64,000 nucleotides of DNA from Nocardia suismassiliense (GTDB lineage Bacteria; Actinomycetota; Actinomycetes; Mycobacteriales; Mycobacteriaceae): NCBI RefSeq assembly GCF_900269665.1, contig NZ_LT985361.1:8450390-8514389 (forward strand). The letters are read 5' to 3'. A model generated the notes under the pieces. That model had not been told where the DNA came from, did not search any database, and saw only the letters and a list, made by a program, of their open reading frames with translations. This document shows positions 52,789-60,236 of the stretch, in pieces. Positions within the stretch are counted from its first letter, which is position 1. Every line of letters begins with the position of its first letter. The position numbers were made by a program, and so were the translations under genes.

Positions 52789-53410
52789 GAAGATCGGGCC
52801 CGACACCAACCCCGGCCAGCCCGACGGGGACAATCGGACCGCGTCCACGAAGATCGTGGTGGCGGGTGGTTTCGGGGTAGGTAAGACAACATTTGTCGGC
52901 GCGGTGTCCGAGATCGTTCCGTTGCGCACCGAGGCCATGGTGACCCGGTTCTCCGACGGCATCGACGATCTCGCCGATACACCGGAGAAGGAAACCACCA
53001 CGGTGGCCATGGATTTCGGCCGGATCATCCTGCCGGGCAACCTGGCGCTGTACCTGTTCGGCACGCCCGGCCAGCGACGCTTCTGGTTCATGTGGGACGA
53101 CCTGATCCGCGGTGCGATCGGCGCCGTGGTGCTGATCGATACCCGCAGGCTGGAGGACAGCTTCGCGGCGGTCGACTTCTTCGAGGCGCGTCAGCTGCCG
53201 TTCCTGGTCGCGGTCAACCGTTTTCCGAACGCACCCCGCTTCCCGATCGCCGAACTGCGCGAGGCGCTCGCGGTGCGCGAGAGTGTGCCGATCGTGGATA
53301 TCGACGCGCGCAACGCCAACGAGGTGCGCCAGTCGCTGGCCGCGGTGACCGAGTACGCCATCCAACGCCTCGCCGCGCAGGAGCGCGAACAGGAACAGGC
53401 GGTGCTGTGA
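52769..53410 (+). CDS. cvnD: Conservon GTPase CvnD
   Basis: A 213-residue small GTPase starting at GTG 52769 inside cvnC. Motifs: GGFGVGKTTF (residues 33-42), the switch region DTPEKETTTVAMDFGRI, LFGTPGQRRFWFMW in place of DxxG, and VAVNRFPNAP for the guanine contact. These are the Ras/MglA-like GTPases of conservons, which pair with the roadblock protein. Start in the preceding gene means translational coupling. Confidence 0.94.
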   Translation: MDSVPYKKIGPDTNPGQPDGDNRTASTKIVVAGGFGVGKTTFVGAVSEIVPLRTEAMVTRFSDGIDDLADTPEKETTTVAMDFGRIILPGNLALYLFGTPGQRRFWFMWDDLIRGAIGAVVLIDTRRLEDSFAAVDFFEARQLPFLVAVNRFPNAPRFPIAELREALAVRESVPIVDIDARNANEVRQSLAAVTEYAIQRLAAQEREQEQAVL

Positions 53411-53423
53411 GCGGGGCTCTTTC

Positions 53424-54182
53424 GTGACCTACTTCAGCATGGGTTACTGGATCATCGGTCTGTCCGTTGCGGTTTCCGTGGTCGGTGCGCTGGTCGGCTT
53501 CAGTTGCATCCAGCATTCGACCCGCTCGGTGACCTCGAAGTTCCGGGTGGTGTGGCAGGCGTCGGCGGCGATCTCGATCGGCGGGGTCGGGGTCTGGCTG
53601 CCGGTGTTCGTCTCGATGCTCGGTGTCACGGTGCCGGGCAGCCTGGTCCGCTACGACGTGTGGAGTGTGGCCGCGGGAGCGGTGATCTCGGTGCTCGCGG
53701 TGTGGGCCGCGCTGGCCATCATGGGCCGGACGCTGAACGTCGCGCGCCTGATCGGCGCCGCGGCCATCATGGGCGGTGGTTTCGGCCTGATGCACTTCCT
53801 GGCCTTGGACTCCATGCACATTCAGGGTTCGACCACGCTGGCTCCGCTGCTCTTCGCCGGCGCGGTGGCGATCGCGGTCGCGGTCTCGGCCGCCACCCTG
53901 TGGTTCGCCCAGCCGAGGCGGCCGTTGTCGCTGCTGATCGGCGCGGCGGTGGTGTTCGCGGCCGGGATCACCGGCATGCACTACACCGATCTGCTCGGGC
54001 TGGAGGTCGATCTCGCGACGACCAGCGCGACGCCGCCCGGTGAGGATCTGTTCGGGTTCTTCGTGCCCGCGTTCGTGGTCGGCATGCTGTCGTTGGCCGT
54101 TCCGATCAGTGCGATCCTGATCGCGCCGGATCGGCGTACCTCGATTCCGGTGCGGGCGCCCGCGCCGAGTTCCGCGTTCTGA
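53424..54182 (+). CDS. MHYT-domain membrane sensor, fifth conservon-linked gene
   Basis: A 252-residue protein with seven hydrophobic segments, starting at GTG 53424, 13 bases after cvnD. MHYT hallmarks are M-H pairs near helix ends (GLMHFLALDSMHI and GITGMHYTDLLGL), proposed to hold copper and to sense oxygen, CO or NO. The linkage to cvnABCD on one strand suggests that it feeds a membrane signal to the conservon, but no P450, the usual partner gene, follows. Confidence 0.85.
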   Translation: MTYFSMGYWIIGLSVAVSVVGALVGFSCIQHSTRSVTSKFRVVWQASAAISIGGVGVWLPVFVSMLGVTVPGSLVRYDVWSVAAGAVISVLAVWAALAIMGRTLNVARLIGAAAIMGGGFGLMHFLALDSMHIQGSTTLAPLLFAGAVAIAVAVSAATLWFAQPRRPLSLLIGAAVVFAAGITGMHYTDLLGLEVDLATTSATPPGEDLFGFFVPAFVVGMLSLAVPISAILIAPDRRTSIPVRAPAPSSAF

Positions 54183-54251
54183 GCTGATTCGGGTGGCCAG
54201 GGTTCGGCAATGCCGCCGAATTCCCCGTCGACCCGATTTACAGTGAGAGAT

Positions 54252-55268
54252 ATGCGTTTCGGTCTCGACTACGCCGGGGGTCGGCCGGGGGGTGCGGCGA
54301 TCCGCGCGGCGGGTTTCGACTTCGTGGTCCGGTATCTGTCCGACGGTGGTCCCACGCTGCCAGGCAAATTGCTGACCCCGGCCGAGGCGGATGATCTACG
54401 CGCACATGGTGTGTCGATCGCGTCGAACTGGGAGACCACCGCGGCCAGGATGCTGGACGGCTACGGTGCCGGGGTCGTCGATGCGCGGGCGGGCCTGGCG
54501 CAGGTGCTGCGCTGCGGGGGCAGGCAGGATCGCCCCATCTACTTTTCCGCCGATTTCGACGCGACGCCGCAGGATCAGCAGCGGATCAATGCCTATCTCG
54601 ATGGTGCCGCGACTGTGCTCGGTCGCGCGAATGTCGGTATCTACGGCGGGTATTGGTCGGTGAGCCGCGCGCTGGATTCGGGCAGCGCCACCTGGGCTTG
54701 GCAGACCGACGCCTGGTCGGGCGGCAATGTGGAGACGCGGCGCAATATTCATCAGACGTTGCGCCAGCCGGTCGTCAATGGCGTGGTCTGCGATTTGAAC
54801 GTGGCCGAGACAACCGATTTCGGTCAGTGGGATTTTGCCGAGGAGGCGGACGTGACGCCGGAGCAAGAAGCAGTGCTGCGCGATATCCAGATCCAGTTGC
54901 GCGGGCCGGGGCTGTCGGGCTGGCCGCAGCTGGGCACCGACGAGCAGGGCCGCAATCGCACGCTGGTGGACGGCGTGGCCGCCGCGTTGGCCCGGATCAG
55001 CGAGCTGGAGGACGAGGTCGGTGAATTGCGCACCGAGATCAGCGAATTGGAGGCGACTACCGCCGAGCTGACCGAGCAGGTGGAACGATCGTGCGGTCGG
55101 CGGTGGCCGTGGCCGCTGTCGTTGGTCGAAGGGCCGGCGAACTTGGTGGGTGAGCAGTTGGCGCGACTGGAGTCGATGTTGCCCGATCTGCCCGGTTTGC
55201 CGGGGCAGGGTGGGGGTACGCAGCACACATCCAGTAGTGATGAGCTGGATTCGCGGGCCAAGCGGTGA
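54252..55268 (+). CDS. DUF1906 glycoside-hydrolase-like protein with coiled-coil tail
   Basis: About 338 residues from ATG 54252 (GTGAGAG upstream). Residues 1-200 match DUF1906 (Rv2525c-like): FGLDYAGGRPGGAAIRAAGFDFVVRYL, IYFSADFDATPQ with the two acids at the barrel mouth, GIYGGYWSVSRAL, TWAWQTDAWSGG. Then a coiled coil (ISELEDEVGELRTEISELEATTAELTEQVE, about 255-285) and a Gly/Ser tail. No signal peptide is seen, unlike the Tat-exported Rv2525c. The domain is thought to act on peptidoglycan or glycans and also occurs in phage lysins. It is followed by a 450-bp spacer. Confidence 0.85.
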   Translation: MRFGLDYAGGRPGGAAIRAAGFDFVVRYLSDGGPTLPGKLLTPAEADDLRAHGVSIASNWETTAARMLDGYGAGVVDARAGLAQVLRCGGRQDRPIYFSADFDATPQDQQRINAYLDGAATVLGRANVGIYGGYWSVSRALDSGSATWAWQTDAWSGGNVETRRNIHQTLRQPVVNGVVCDLNVAETTDFGQWDFAEEADVTPEQEAVLRDIQIQLRGPGLSGWPQLGTDEQGRNRTLVDGVAAALARISELEDEVGELRTEISELEATTAELTEQVERSCGRRWPWPLSLVEGPANLVGEQLARLESMLPDLPGLPGQGGGTQHTSSSDELDSRAKR

Positions 55269-55718
55269 GTCGGCTCGTGCGGGCTGTTGTTCCGCAGGGG
55301 CGCAGCGGTGGTGCCGCGGCCGGAATGTTGGCGATGAGCGGGTTCTCTCGGAAACCGGGAGAACCCGCCCTCGTGCACGAGGGTACCGGGGCCAGGACAC
55401 GACCGCATCACTTCCGGGAGACTTTTCCGCCGCTCAAAAACCAACCAACAGTAGGTATTTCGCCTGGTAGCTACCGGGTCGCAATCTGATCGTGCACGAG
55501 GTTGCAACGTAGCTCCGAACAGGGCGGTAGCTGTCGGATTGCCATTTGTTCAGGGTACCTAACGAAAGTTGGCTATCAACCCGGCGCGACGGCCGGATCG
55601 GCCGTTCCACCCCGGCCCGGCGCGTTCGTCACCCACAACAGCACCGTCCGAGTTATCGTCGGCTGGCACATGGCGTTCATTGAGCGCCGCACATCCAGGT
55701 TCGTTCGAAGGAGTTCGC
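55269..55718. other. Spacer without a gene
   Basis: About 450 bp with the hairpin at 55338-55368; otherwise no gene. GAAGGAG precedes the small gene at 55719. Confidence 0.45.
55338..55368. terminator. Hairpin terminator after the DUF1906 gene
   Basis: Perfect 10-bp stem (GCGGGTTCTC, 55338-55347; complement 55359-55368), loop of eleven bases that can extend the pairing (TCGG/CCGG). Confidence 0.6.
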
Positions 55719-55943
55719 ATGGCCGTCAACGTGGTGCTCGACAAGGCTCTCGACAAGGCGTACGAGAACAAGTCGCTGAACGAAATCCTCTCCGCTCCAC
55801 CCTCGGCCCTCGCCGGTCTCACCGAAGCGCACGACAAGCAGCTGCTCGAGGCGCTCAAGATCAAGACGATCGCCGATCTGGCCAACAACAAGTACTTCCG
55901 GCTCGCCGCGACCCTCGCGGACCTCGCCGACAAGGAAGGCTGA
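55719..55943 (+). CDS. Small helical protein, unknown function
   Basis: A 74-residue protein from ATG 55719, with GAAGGAG six bases upstream. It is almost entirely helical (AVNVVLDKALDKAYENKSLNEIL, then LTEAHDKQLLEALKIKTIADLA) and ends in KYFRLAATLADLADKEG. The central part resembles a helix-hairpin-helix-like unit. The good ribosome site and the strong terminator behind it suggest an abundantly expressed protein. I do not know its function. Confidence 0.65.
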   Translation: MAVNVVLDKALDKAYENKSLNEILSAPPSALAGLTEAHDKQLLEALKIKTIADLANNKYFRLAATLADLADKEG

Positions 55944-55963
55944 GCGAGCTCGGACACGACGAC

Positions 55964-55997
55964 GGCGGGCCCCGCAGGATTTCCTGCGGGGCCCGCC
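55964..55997. terminator. Bidirectional terminator
   Basis: Perfect 14-bp inverted repeat GGCGGGCCCCGCAG (55964-55977) and its complement (55984-55997), loop of six bases, between the small helical gene and the convergent rpmF. Confidence 0.8.
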
Positions 55998-56009
55998 GTT
56001 GTTCAGCTC

Positions 56010-56183
56010 TCAGAGCCGATCGAGGTCGATCAGCCCCCTGCGCACCGCCGCGACCAGCCGGCGCGGCACCTTGTGCACCACACCGGCGACGGTCACCGGC
56101 ACCAGATCGGGCGGCGTCGCCTTCCACTGCGCGCGCCTGCTGCGGGTATTGGACCGCGACATCTTCCGCTTCGGGACCGCCAT
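56010..56183 (-). CDS. rpmF: 50S ribosomal protein L32, cysteine-free form
   Basis: A 57-residue protein read from ATG 56181-56183. [20 protein letters not shown] is the L32 signature; the second half is [21 protein letters not shown]. It lacks the CxxC pairs of the zinc-binding form. It is last in a minus-strand operon mrf-rpmE-rpmF and starts one base after the rpmE stop. Confidence 0.93.
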   Translation of the reverse strand: MAVPKRKMSRSNTRSRRAQWKATPPDLVPVTVAGVVHKVPRRLVAAVRRGLIDLDRL

Positions 56184-56184
56184 C

Positions 56185-56448
56185 TCAGCCCTCCCCGCGA
56201 CGCGCGCGCTTGCCGTACTTGCGCTCGAACTTCTCCACCCGGCCCTGGCTGTCCAGCACGCGGTGCGCGCCGGTCCAGAACGGGTGCGAGTCCGAGGTCA
56301 CGTCGACCATCAGCAGCGGATAGGTGTTGCCGTCGGACCACTGCACGGTGCGCGTGCTGGTCGCGGTCGACCGGGTGAGGAACTGCTTGCCGGTGCCCGC
56401 GTCCTCGAACACCACCGGGTGGTAGTCCGGATGGATTCCTGATTTCAT
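56185..56448 (-). CDS. rpmE2: 50S ribosomal protein L31 type B, cysteine-free form
   Basis: An 87-residue protein from ATG 56446-56448, with GAGGAGAGG upstream. [42 protein letters not shown] and [33 protein letters not shown] are the type B signature; no cysteine is present. It replaces zinc-holding L31 when zinc is scarce. Its ATG overlaps the stop of the COG0523 gene. Confidence 0.95.
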   Translation of the reverse strand: MKSGIHPDYHPVVFEDAGTGKQFLTRSTATSTRTVQWSDGNTYPLLMVDVTSDSHPFWTGAHRVLDSQGRVEKFERKYGKRARRGEG

Positions 56449-57758
56449 TTCGCCTCTCCTCTCGGGCTTTTCACGTCTTCGATCGGCAGCGTCGACTCGG
56501 TGCTCTCGCACGGATCGGCATGCCAGGCGCCGAACGGGTCCTCCCACAGCGCGACTCGTTCGGGCGCGCGTTCGACCAGGCGCAGCTCGTCGTCCTCCAC
56601 CAGCGCCCAGTGCAGGGCCTCGCGGATCTCGTTGGGGTCGGCGTCGTGCACCAGGATCACCAGCGAGATGTCCCGGTCGCCGAACTGGTCGTCCCAGCGC
56701 AGCGCGGCCATCGCCCGCCGGTCCGGATCCGCCTGCGCGAGTTCGGCCTCCGACATCGCCGCCAGCCAGCGGCCCGCGCTGCCGACGCGCAGGCCGCCGC
56801 CCGCGGACTCCAGCCAGGCCACCTCGTCGGGCTGGGTGGCCAGCCACATCCGGCCGCGGGCGGTCACCACGCCGTCGAACAGCACGTCGAGCGCCTCGTG
56901 CAGCCGGCCGGGATGGAACGGCCTGCTTGCCGCGAATTCCAGCAGGGCCACACCGTAATCGCTGGTGAGCGGCGGCTGGCCGCGCAGCAGTGGAGCATGT
57001 GCGTCGAACACCCGGCCGCGGCGCGAATGCGCGGCAATGCGCGACAGCAACTCCTCGATCCCGGCCGCGGTGAGCGTCTGCGGATCGTCCACCCAGGCCA
57101 CCGGCGCGTCGGGGACCAGCCTGGCCAGCACCGCGCCGAGCTTGCCGCGCTCGACCTCGGTCCCCGCCGCCGCGGGCCCCAATGCGATGACCGCGTCGGC
57201 GAATTCGACTTGGCCGACGGCCAGCTGCGCCACGGTCCGCTCGTCGTCGGCGCGGGCGAGACCGCGCTCGGCGAGCGTGTCCTCGCCGGTCGCGTCGGCC
57301 AGCCACGCGCTCGCGTCCAGGAAGGTCAGCACCGCGTCGATGCGTACGTCCCGTCCGGCCGGTCCGTCGACCCGGCCCAGAATGCCTTCCACCACAACGT
57401 GTTCGATGGCGTGGCAGACCGCCTCGGCCTCGAAGGCCGGATCCAGCGCCAGCACGATGCGGTCGACCGAATCCCGCGCGGCCAGCGTGCGCAGCAGCGG
57501 CAGCAGGTCGATCCGCAGGGTGCAGGAGACACAGCCGTGCGCGAGCTCGAGCACGTCGGACGTCTCGTAGGTCGCGCTGCGCACCGTGCGGTGCACGATG
57601 CCCTCGTTCAGTTGTTTCAGGTCGTGATGGACGACCACGGTGCCGGGCGCTTCCTGGCACAGCGCGGTCGCCGCGTACTCGGCGCCCGCCGCGGCGGGCC
57701 CGGCGAATCCCGCGAGCACTACGACCGGTGTTCGCCGGTCGGTCTCCGATGGGACCAC
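56445..57758 (-). CDS. mrf: COG0523-family protein, Mrf-like, with degenerate P-loop
   Basis: About 437 residues; GTG 57756-57758 follows AAAGGGG by eight bases, though the frame opens at GTG 57767. It is a CobW/COG0523 relative: [17 protein letters not shown] takes the place of the G-x4-G-K-T Walker A, which is missing; [16 protein letters not shown] holds the C-x-x-C metal site; [18 protein letters not shown] and [11 protein letters not shown] follow. It resembles M. tuberculosis Rv0106 and the mycobacterial Mrf protein that recruits the hibernation factor to cysteine-free ribosomes. The operon with L31B and L32, and the Zur-like box before it, supports a zinc-starvation role. Confidence 0.85.
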   Translation of the reverse strand: MVPSETDRRTPVVVLAGFAGPAAAGAEYAATALCQEAPGTVVVHHDLKQLNEGIVHRTVRSATYETSDVLELAHGCVSCTLRIDLLPLLRTLAARDSVDRIVLALDPAFEAEAVCHAIEHVVVEGILGRVDGPAGRDVRIDAVLTFLDASAWLADATGEDTLAERGLARADDERTVAQLAVGQVEFADAVIALGPAAAGTEVERGKLGAVLARLVPDAPVAWVDDPQTLTAAGIEELLSRIAAHSRRGRVFDAHAPLLRGQPPLTSDYGVALLEFAASRPFHPGRLHEALDVLFDGVVTARGRMWLATQPDEVAWLESAGGGLRVGSAGRWLAAMSEAELAQADPDRRAMAALRWDDQFGDRDISLVILVHDADPNEIREALHWALVEDDELRLVERAPERVALWEDPFGAWHADPCESTESTLPIEDVKSPRGEAK

Positions 57759-57774
57759 GGACAGCACCCCTTTC

Positions 57775-57787
57775 GATAACGATTTTC
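57775..57787 (-). promoter_or_regulatory. Zur-like box before the mrf-rpmE-rpmF operon
   Basis: GATAACGATTTTC, a near-palindrome of the Zur type (G-A-[T/A]-A-A-N3-T-T-[T/A]-T-C), just upstream of the mrf start. Zur with zinc would repress here. Confidence 0.6.
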
Positions 57788-57829
57788 ATTTGCGTCAGAG
57801 CAACGGTACATTGTCGATCAATCGTTGTC

Positions 57830-57842
57830 GAAAATGATTGTC
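57830..57842 (+). promoter_or_regulatory. Zur-like box before the rpmB-rpmG-rpsN-rpsR operon
   Basis: GAAAATGATTGTC, the second Zur-type near-palindrome, 20 bases before ATG 57863. The two boxes are 42 bases apart and face the two divergent operons. Confidence 0.65.
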
Positions 57843-57862
57843 ATCTACCGGAGGGAGCCCGT

Positions 57863-58099
57863 ATGTCGGCCCACTGCCAGGTCACCGGGCGTAAGCCCGG
57901 GTTCGGCAAGTCCGTCTCGCACTCGCACAGGCGGACCAACCGCCGCTGGAACCCCAACATCCAGCGCAAGACCTACTTCCTGCCCAGCGAGGGTCGGCGC
58001 GTCACGCTGACCGTCTCGGCCAAGGGCATCAAGACCATCGACCGAGACGGGATCGAGGCCGTGGTGGCCCGGATCCGGGCCCGCGGCGACAAGATCTGA
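57863..58099 (+). CDS. rpmB2: 50S ribosomal protein L28, cysteine-poor form
   Basis: A 78-residue protein from ATG 57863 (GGAGGGAG upstream). [22 protein letters not shown], then [16 protein letters not shown] is the L28 signature; the zinc CxxC pairs of the normal paralogue are absent (C-Q-V-T). First gene of the zinc-independent ribosomal operon. Confidence 0.95.
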   Translation: MSAHCQVTGRKPGFGKSVSHSHRRTNRRWNPNIQRKTYFLPSEGRRVTLTVSAKGIKTIDRDGIEAVVARIRARGDKI

Positions 58100-58112
58100 C
58101 GAGGAGAAACCG

Positions 58113-58283
58113 ATGGCGTCCAAATCGACCGAACTCCGGCCGATCGTCAAACTGAAGTCCACCGCCGGCACCGGCTACACGTATGTGACCAGGAAGAACC
58201 GCCGCAACGATCCGGACAGGATGGTGCTGCGCAAATACGACCCCGTCGTGCGCAAGCACGTCGATTTCCGCGAGGAGCGGTGA
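58113..58283 (+). CDS. rpmG2: 50S ribosomal protein L33, cysteine-free form
   Basis: A 56-residue protein from ATG 58113. [20 protein letters not shown] and [26 protein letters not shown] are L33; no CxxC. It starts 13 bases after rpmB, with GAGGAG before it. Confidence 0.95.
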   Translation: MASKSTELRPIVKLKSTAGTGYTYVTRKNRRNDPDRMVLRKYDPVVRKHVDFREER

Positions 58284-58322
58284 ACACGATGCCGCACAAC
58301 GTCTTTCCGGAGGAGCGCTGAC

Positions 58323-58628
58323 ATGGCGAAGAAGTCGAAGATAGCCCGCAACGAGCAGCGAGCCGCCGTCGTCGCGCGCTACGCCGAGCGCCGGGCCGAG
58401 CTGAAGGAGCTCATCCGCAAGCCGGCCACGTCGGCCGCCGACCGGGCCGAAGCCCTCGCTGAGCTGCAACGACAGCCGCGGGACGCCAGTCCGGTACGAT
58501 TGCGCAATCGGGACGCCGCTGACGGACGACCGCGCGGTCACCTCCGGAAGTTCGGATTGTCCCGTGTGCGTGTGCGCGAGATGGCCCACCGGGGCGAGTT
58601 GCCCGGTGTGCGCAAATCGAGCTGGTAG
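58323..58628 (+). CDS. rpsN2: 30S ribosomal protein S14, zinc-independent form
   Basis: A 101-residue protein, the long S14 type without zinc knuckle. [20 protein letters not shown] at the start and [40 protein letters not shown] at the end are the S14 signature. ATG 58323; GGAGGAG is ten bases upstream, within a short frame ([10 protein letters not shown]) that looks like a duplicated tail of L33. Confidence 0.95.
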   Translation: MAKKSKIARNEQRAAVVARYAERRAELKELIRKPATSAADRAEALAELQRQPRDASPVRLRNRDAADGRPRGHLRKFGLSRVRVREMAHRGELPGVRKSSW

Positions 58629-58660
58629 ACAACCACCGTTCTCGTACGAAGGATCCCTAT

Positions 58661-58915
58661 ATGGCAGTCAAGCGAGCACCGTCGAAGAAGGTTCGCGCCG
58701 AACAGGCCCGCCGTCCGAAGAAGAACCCGCTCATTGCCGCAGGCATCGAGAAGGTCGACTACAAGGACGTCAACCTGCTGCGCACGTTCATCTCCGATCG
58801 CGGCAAGATTCGCAGCCGCCGGGTCACCGGGCTCACCCCACAGCAGCAGCGGCAGGTCGCCGTCGCGGTGAAGAACGCCCGCGAAATGGCCTTGCTGCCC
58901 TTCACCAGTCGGTAG
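58661..58915 (+). CDS. rpsR2: 30S ribosomal protein S18, zinc-independent form
   Basis: An 84-residue protein. [46 protein letters not shown] and [12 protein letters not shown] are S18; the N-terminal cysteines of the C+ paralogue are missing. Last gene of the operon, 32 bases after rpsN. Confidence 0.95.
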   Translation: MAVKRAPSKKVRAEQARRPKKNPLIAAGIEKVDYKDVNLLRTFISDRGKIRSRRVTGLTPQQQRQVAVAVKNAREMALLPFTSR

Positions 58916-58931
58916 TCACTCCGTCGCACAA

Positions 58932-58965
58932 AAAATGGGACCCCGATCGCTCGGGGTCCCATTTT
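58932..58965. terminator. Bidirectional terminator after rpsR2
   Basis: Perfect 15-bp inverted repeat (AAAATGGGACCCCGA, 58932-58946; complement 58951-58965), loop TCGC. It has A-run and T-run flanks and works for both rpsR2 and the convergent lectin gene. Confidence 0.85.
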
Positions 58966-58983
58966 GTCTTGCGCCGCAATGAT

Positions 58984-59553
58984 TTACGGGATGGTCAGCA
59001 CCTGGCCCGGGTTGATCGCGTCCGGGTTGTCGATGCCGCTGGCGTTCGCGATCTCCTGGTAGCGGTTGCCGTCACCGTAGAAGCGCTCGGCGATCGCCCA
59101 CAGGGTGTCGCCCGGCTCGACCGTGTAGGTCTGCGCGGCCGGGGCCGCGGGCGGCGGCGGAACCTCTTCGGCGGCAGGGGCCTCGGCGACCGGCTCCGGC
59201 TCCGGGGCCTGCAGCGGGTTGTCGGTCTTGGTGTCGGTGGCCCACAGCGCGCTGCCGTCCTTGCCGTACAGCACCACGTTGCGGTCGGCCTGCACGACCA
59301 GCCGGTCCGCGTCCTTGCCGTTGGTCTCGGTGGACCAGGCCGAACCCTCGCCCTTGTACAGCACGAAGTTGCCGTCGTCCTGCAGGGTCGCGCGCTCGAC
59401 ACCCTGGTTGTGAGTCAGGGTGGACCACACCACATTTCCGCCCGGCTCGGCGAGCACCAGGTTGCCGTCGTCCTGCAACGTAAGGGTGTAAGCACCACCC
59501 TGCAGGGACTGCCCCAGTCCGAGTTCTTCGCCTACGCGCAGTGTGTCGCCCAC
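58984..59553 (-). CDS. B-lectin (mannose-binding fold) plus LysM protein
   Basis: About 189 residues from GTG 59551-59553 (AAGGAAG upstream). Residues 1-115 are a bulb-type lectin with three sugar-pocket repeats of Q-x-D-x-N-x-V-x-Y type: TLQDDGNLVLAE, TLQDDGNFVLYK and VQADRNVVLYG. A Pro/Ala/Glu linker leads to a C-terminal LysM domain (TYTVEPGDTLWAIAERFYGDGNRY to INPGQVLTIP), which binds peptidoglycan. There is no signal peptide, which is odd for a wall-binding lectin; non-classical export or lysis release would be needed. Related LysM-lectins occur widely in Nocardia and Rhodococcus. Confidence 0.85.
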   Translation of the reverse strand: MGDTLRVGEELGLGQSLQGGAYTLTLQDDGNLVLAEPGGNVVWSTLTHNQGVERATLQDDGNFVLYKGEGSAWSTETNGKDADRLVVQADRNVVLYGKDGSALWATDTKTDNPLQAPEPEPVAEAPAAEEVPPPPAAPAAQTYTVEPGDTLWAIAERFYGDGNRYQEIANASGIDNPDAINPGQVLTIP

Positions 59554-59762
59554 GGTACTTCCTTTCGAAGATTCTGAAGAGCATCCGACAATCGATGCGC
59601 GCCGCAAACACAGGCGGGCATCTAGGCCGAAGATACTGCTCTGACGGGGGTTACGTAGGGATTACGCGCACGGTTCGCCGAAAGTTCACTGTGGGGTGTG
59701 TCCTATTGCCGTGTCATGTTCCGTGTGAGATGGCGGCGGCCGCGCCCACTAGTGTTGTCGGC

Positions 59763-60224
59763 ATGACTCGGATGTCGGGCGGGCGCGCCGCCGCAGCTGT
59801 TGCCGTTGTGCTCGGGTGCCTCGCCGCGGCGGGGTGCGGCGGTTCGGATGACGCTGCGCCACAACCGAAAACAAGCACGACGACGAGTGCCGCGCCGAGC
59901 ACCCCGACCCAGGACACCGGCGGTAACAGCGGCCGCCCGTTCACGGCCGACCCGAGCATCGTGAACGCGCGCCCGATCGCGTTCGACTCCTGGACGCGGC
60001 TGGCAGACGACCGGATCGCGGTCAACTTCCAGACCGGCACGCCCGAATGCTACGGCGTGGACGCCACTGTGCGCGAGACTGATTCGACGGTCACCGTCGA
60101 GCTGCGTTCGGGCACCCGAGCCGACGCGGTCGGCCGGATGTGCACCATGAACGCGGTGTTCGGCACGCTCGAGCTGACGCTGAAGGCACCTTTGGGCAAC
60201 CGGCAGGTCCTGGGCGCGGTGTAG
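59763..60224 (+). CDS. Lipoprotein, unknown function
   Basis: A 153-residue protein from ATG 59763. Residues 1-25 form a lipoprotein signal (RAAAAVAVVLGCLAAAGCGG, lipobox LAAAGC with Cys25). After a Thr/Ser linker comes a small beta-sheet domain (SWTRLADDRIAVNFQTGTPECYGVDATV to VELRSGTRADAVG-RMCTM) with a Cys pair. This resembles DUF-type mycobacterial lipoproteins that bind or modulate wall enzymes. Function unknown. It faces the hexosaminidase gene tail-to-tail, 12 bases apart. Confidence 0.8.
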   Translation: MTRMSGGRAAAAVAVVLGCLAAAGCGGSDDAAPQPKTSTTTSAAPSTPTQDTGGNSGRPFTADPSIVNARPIAFDSWTRLADDRIAVNFQTGTPECYGVDATVRETDSTVTVELRSGTRADAVGRMCTMNAVFGTLELTLKAPLGNRQVLGAV

Positions 60225-60236
60225 GCGGCGGGCGCG

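Noticed and set aside
56520-57779. 419-residue plus-strand frame opposite the mrf gene
   Set aside because: Shadow frame; the minus strand encodes a recognisable COG0523 protein.
58289-58321. Ten-codon frame between rpmG2 and rpsN2
   Set aside because: Probably a duplicated L33 tail that merely carries the rpsN2 ribosome binding site; too short to call a gene.
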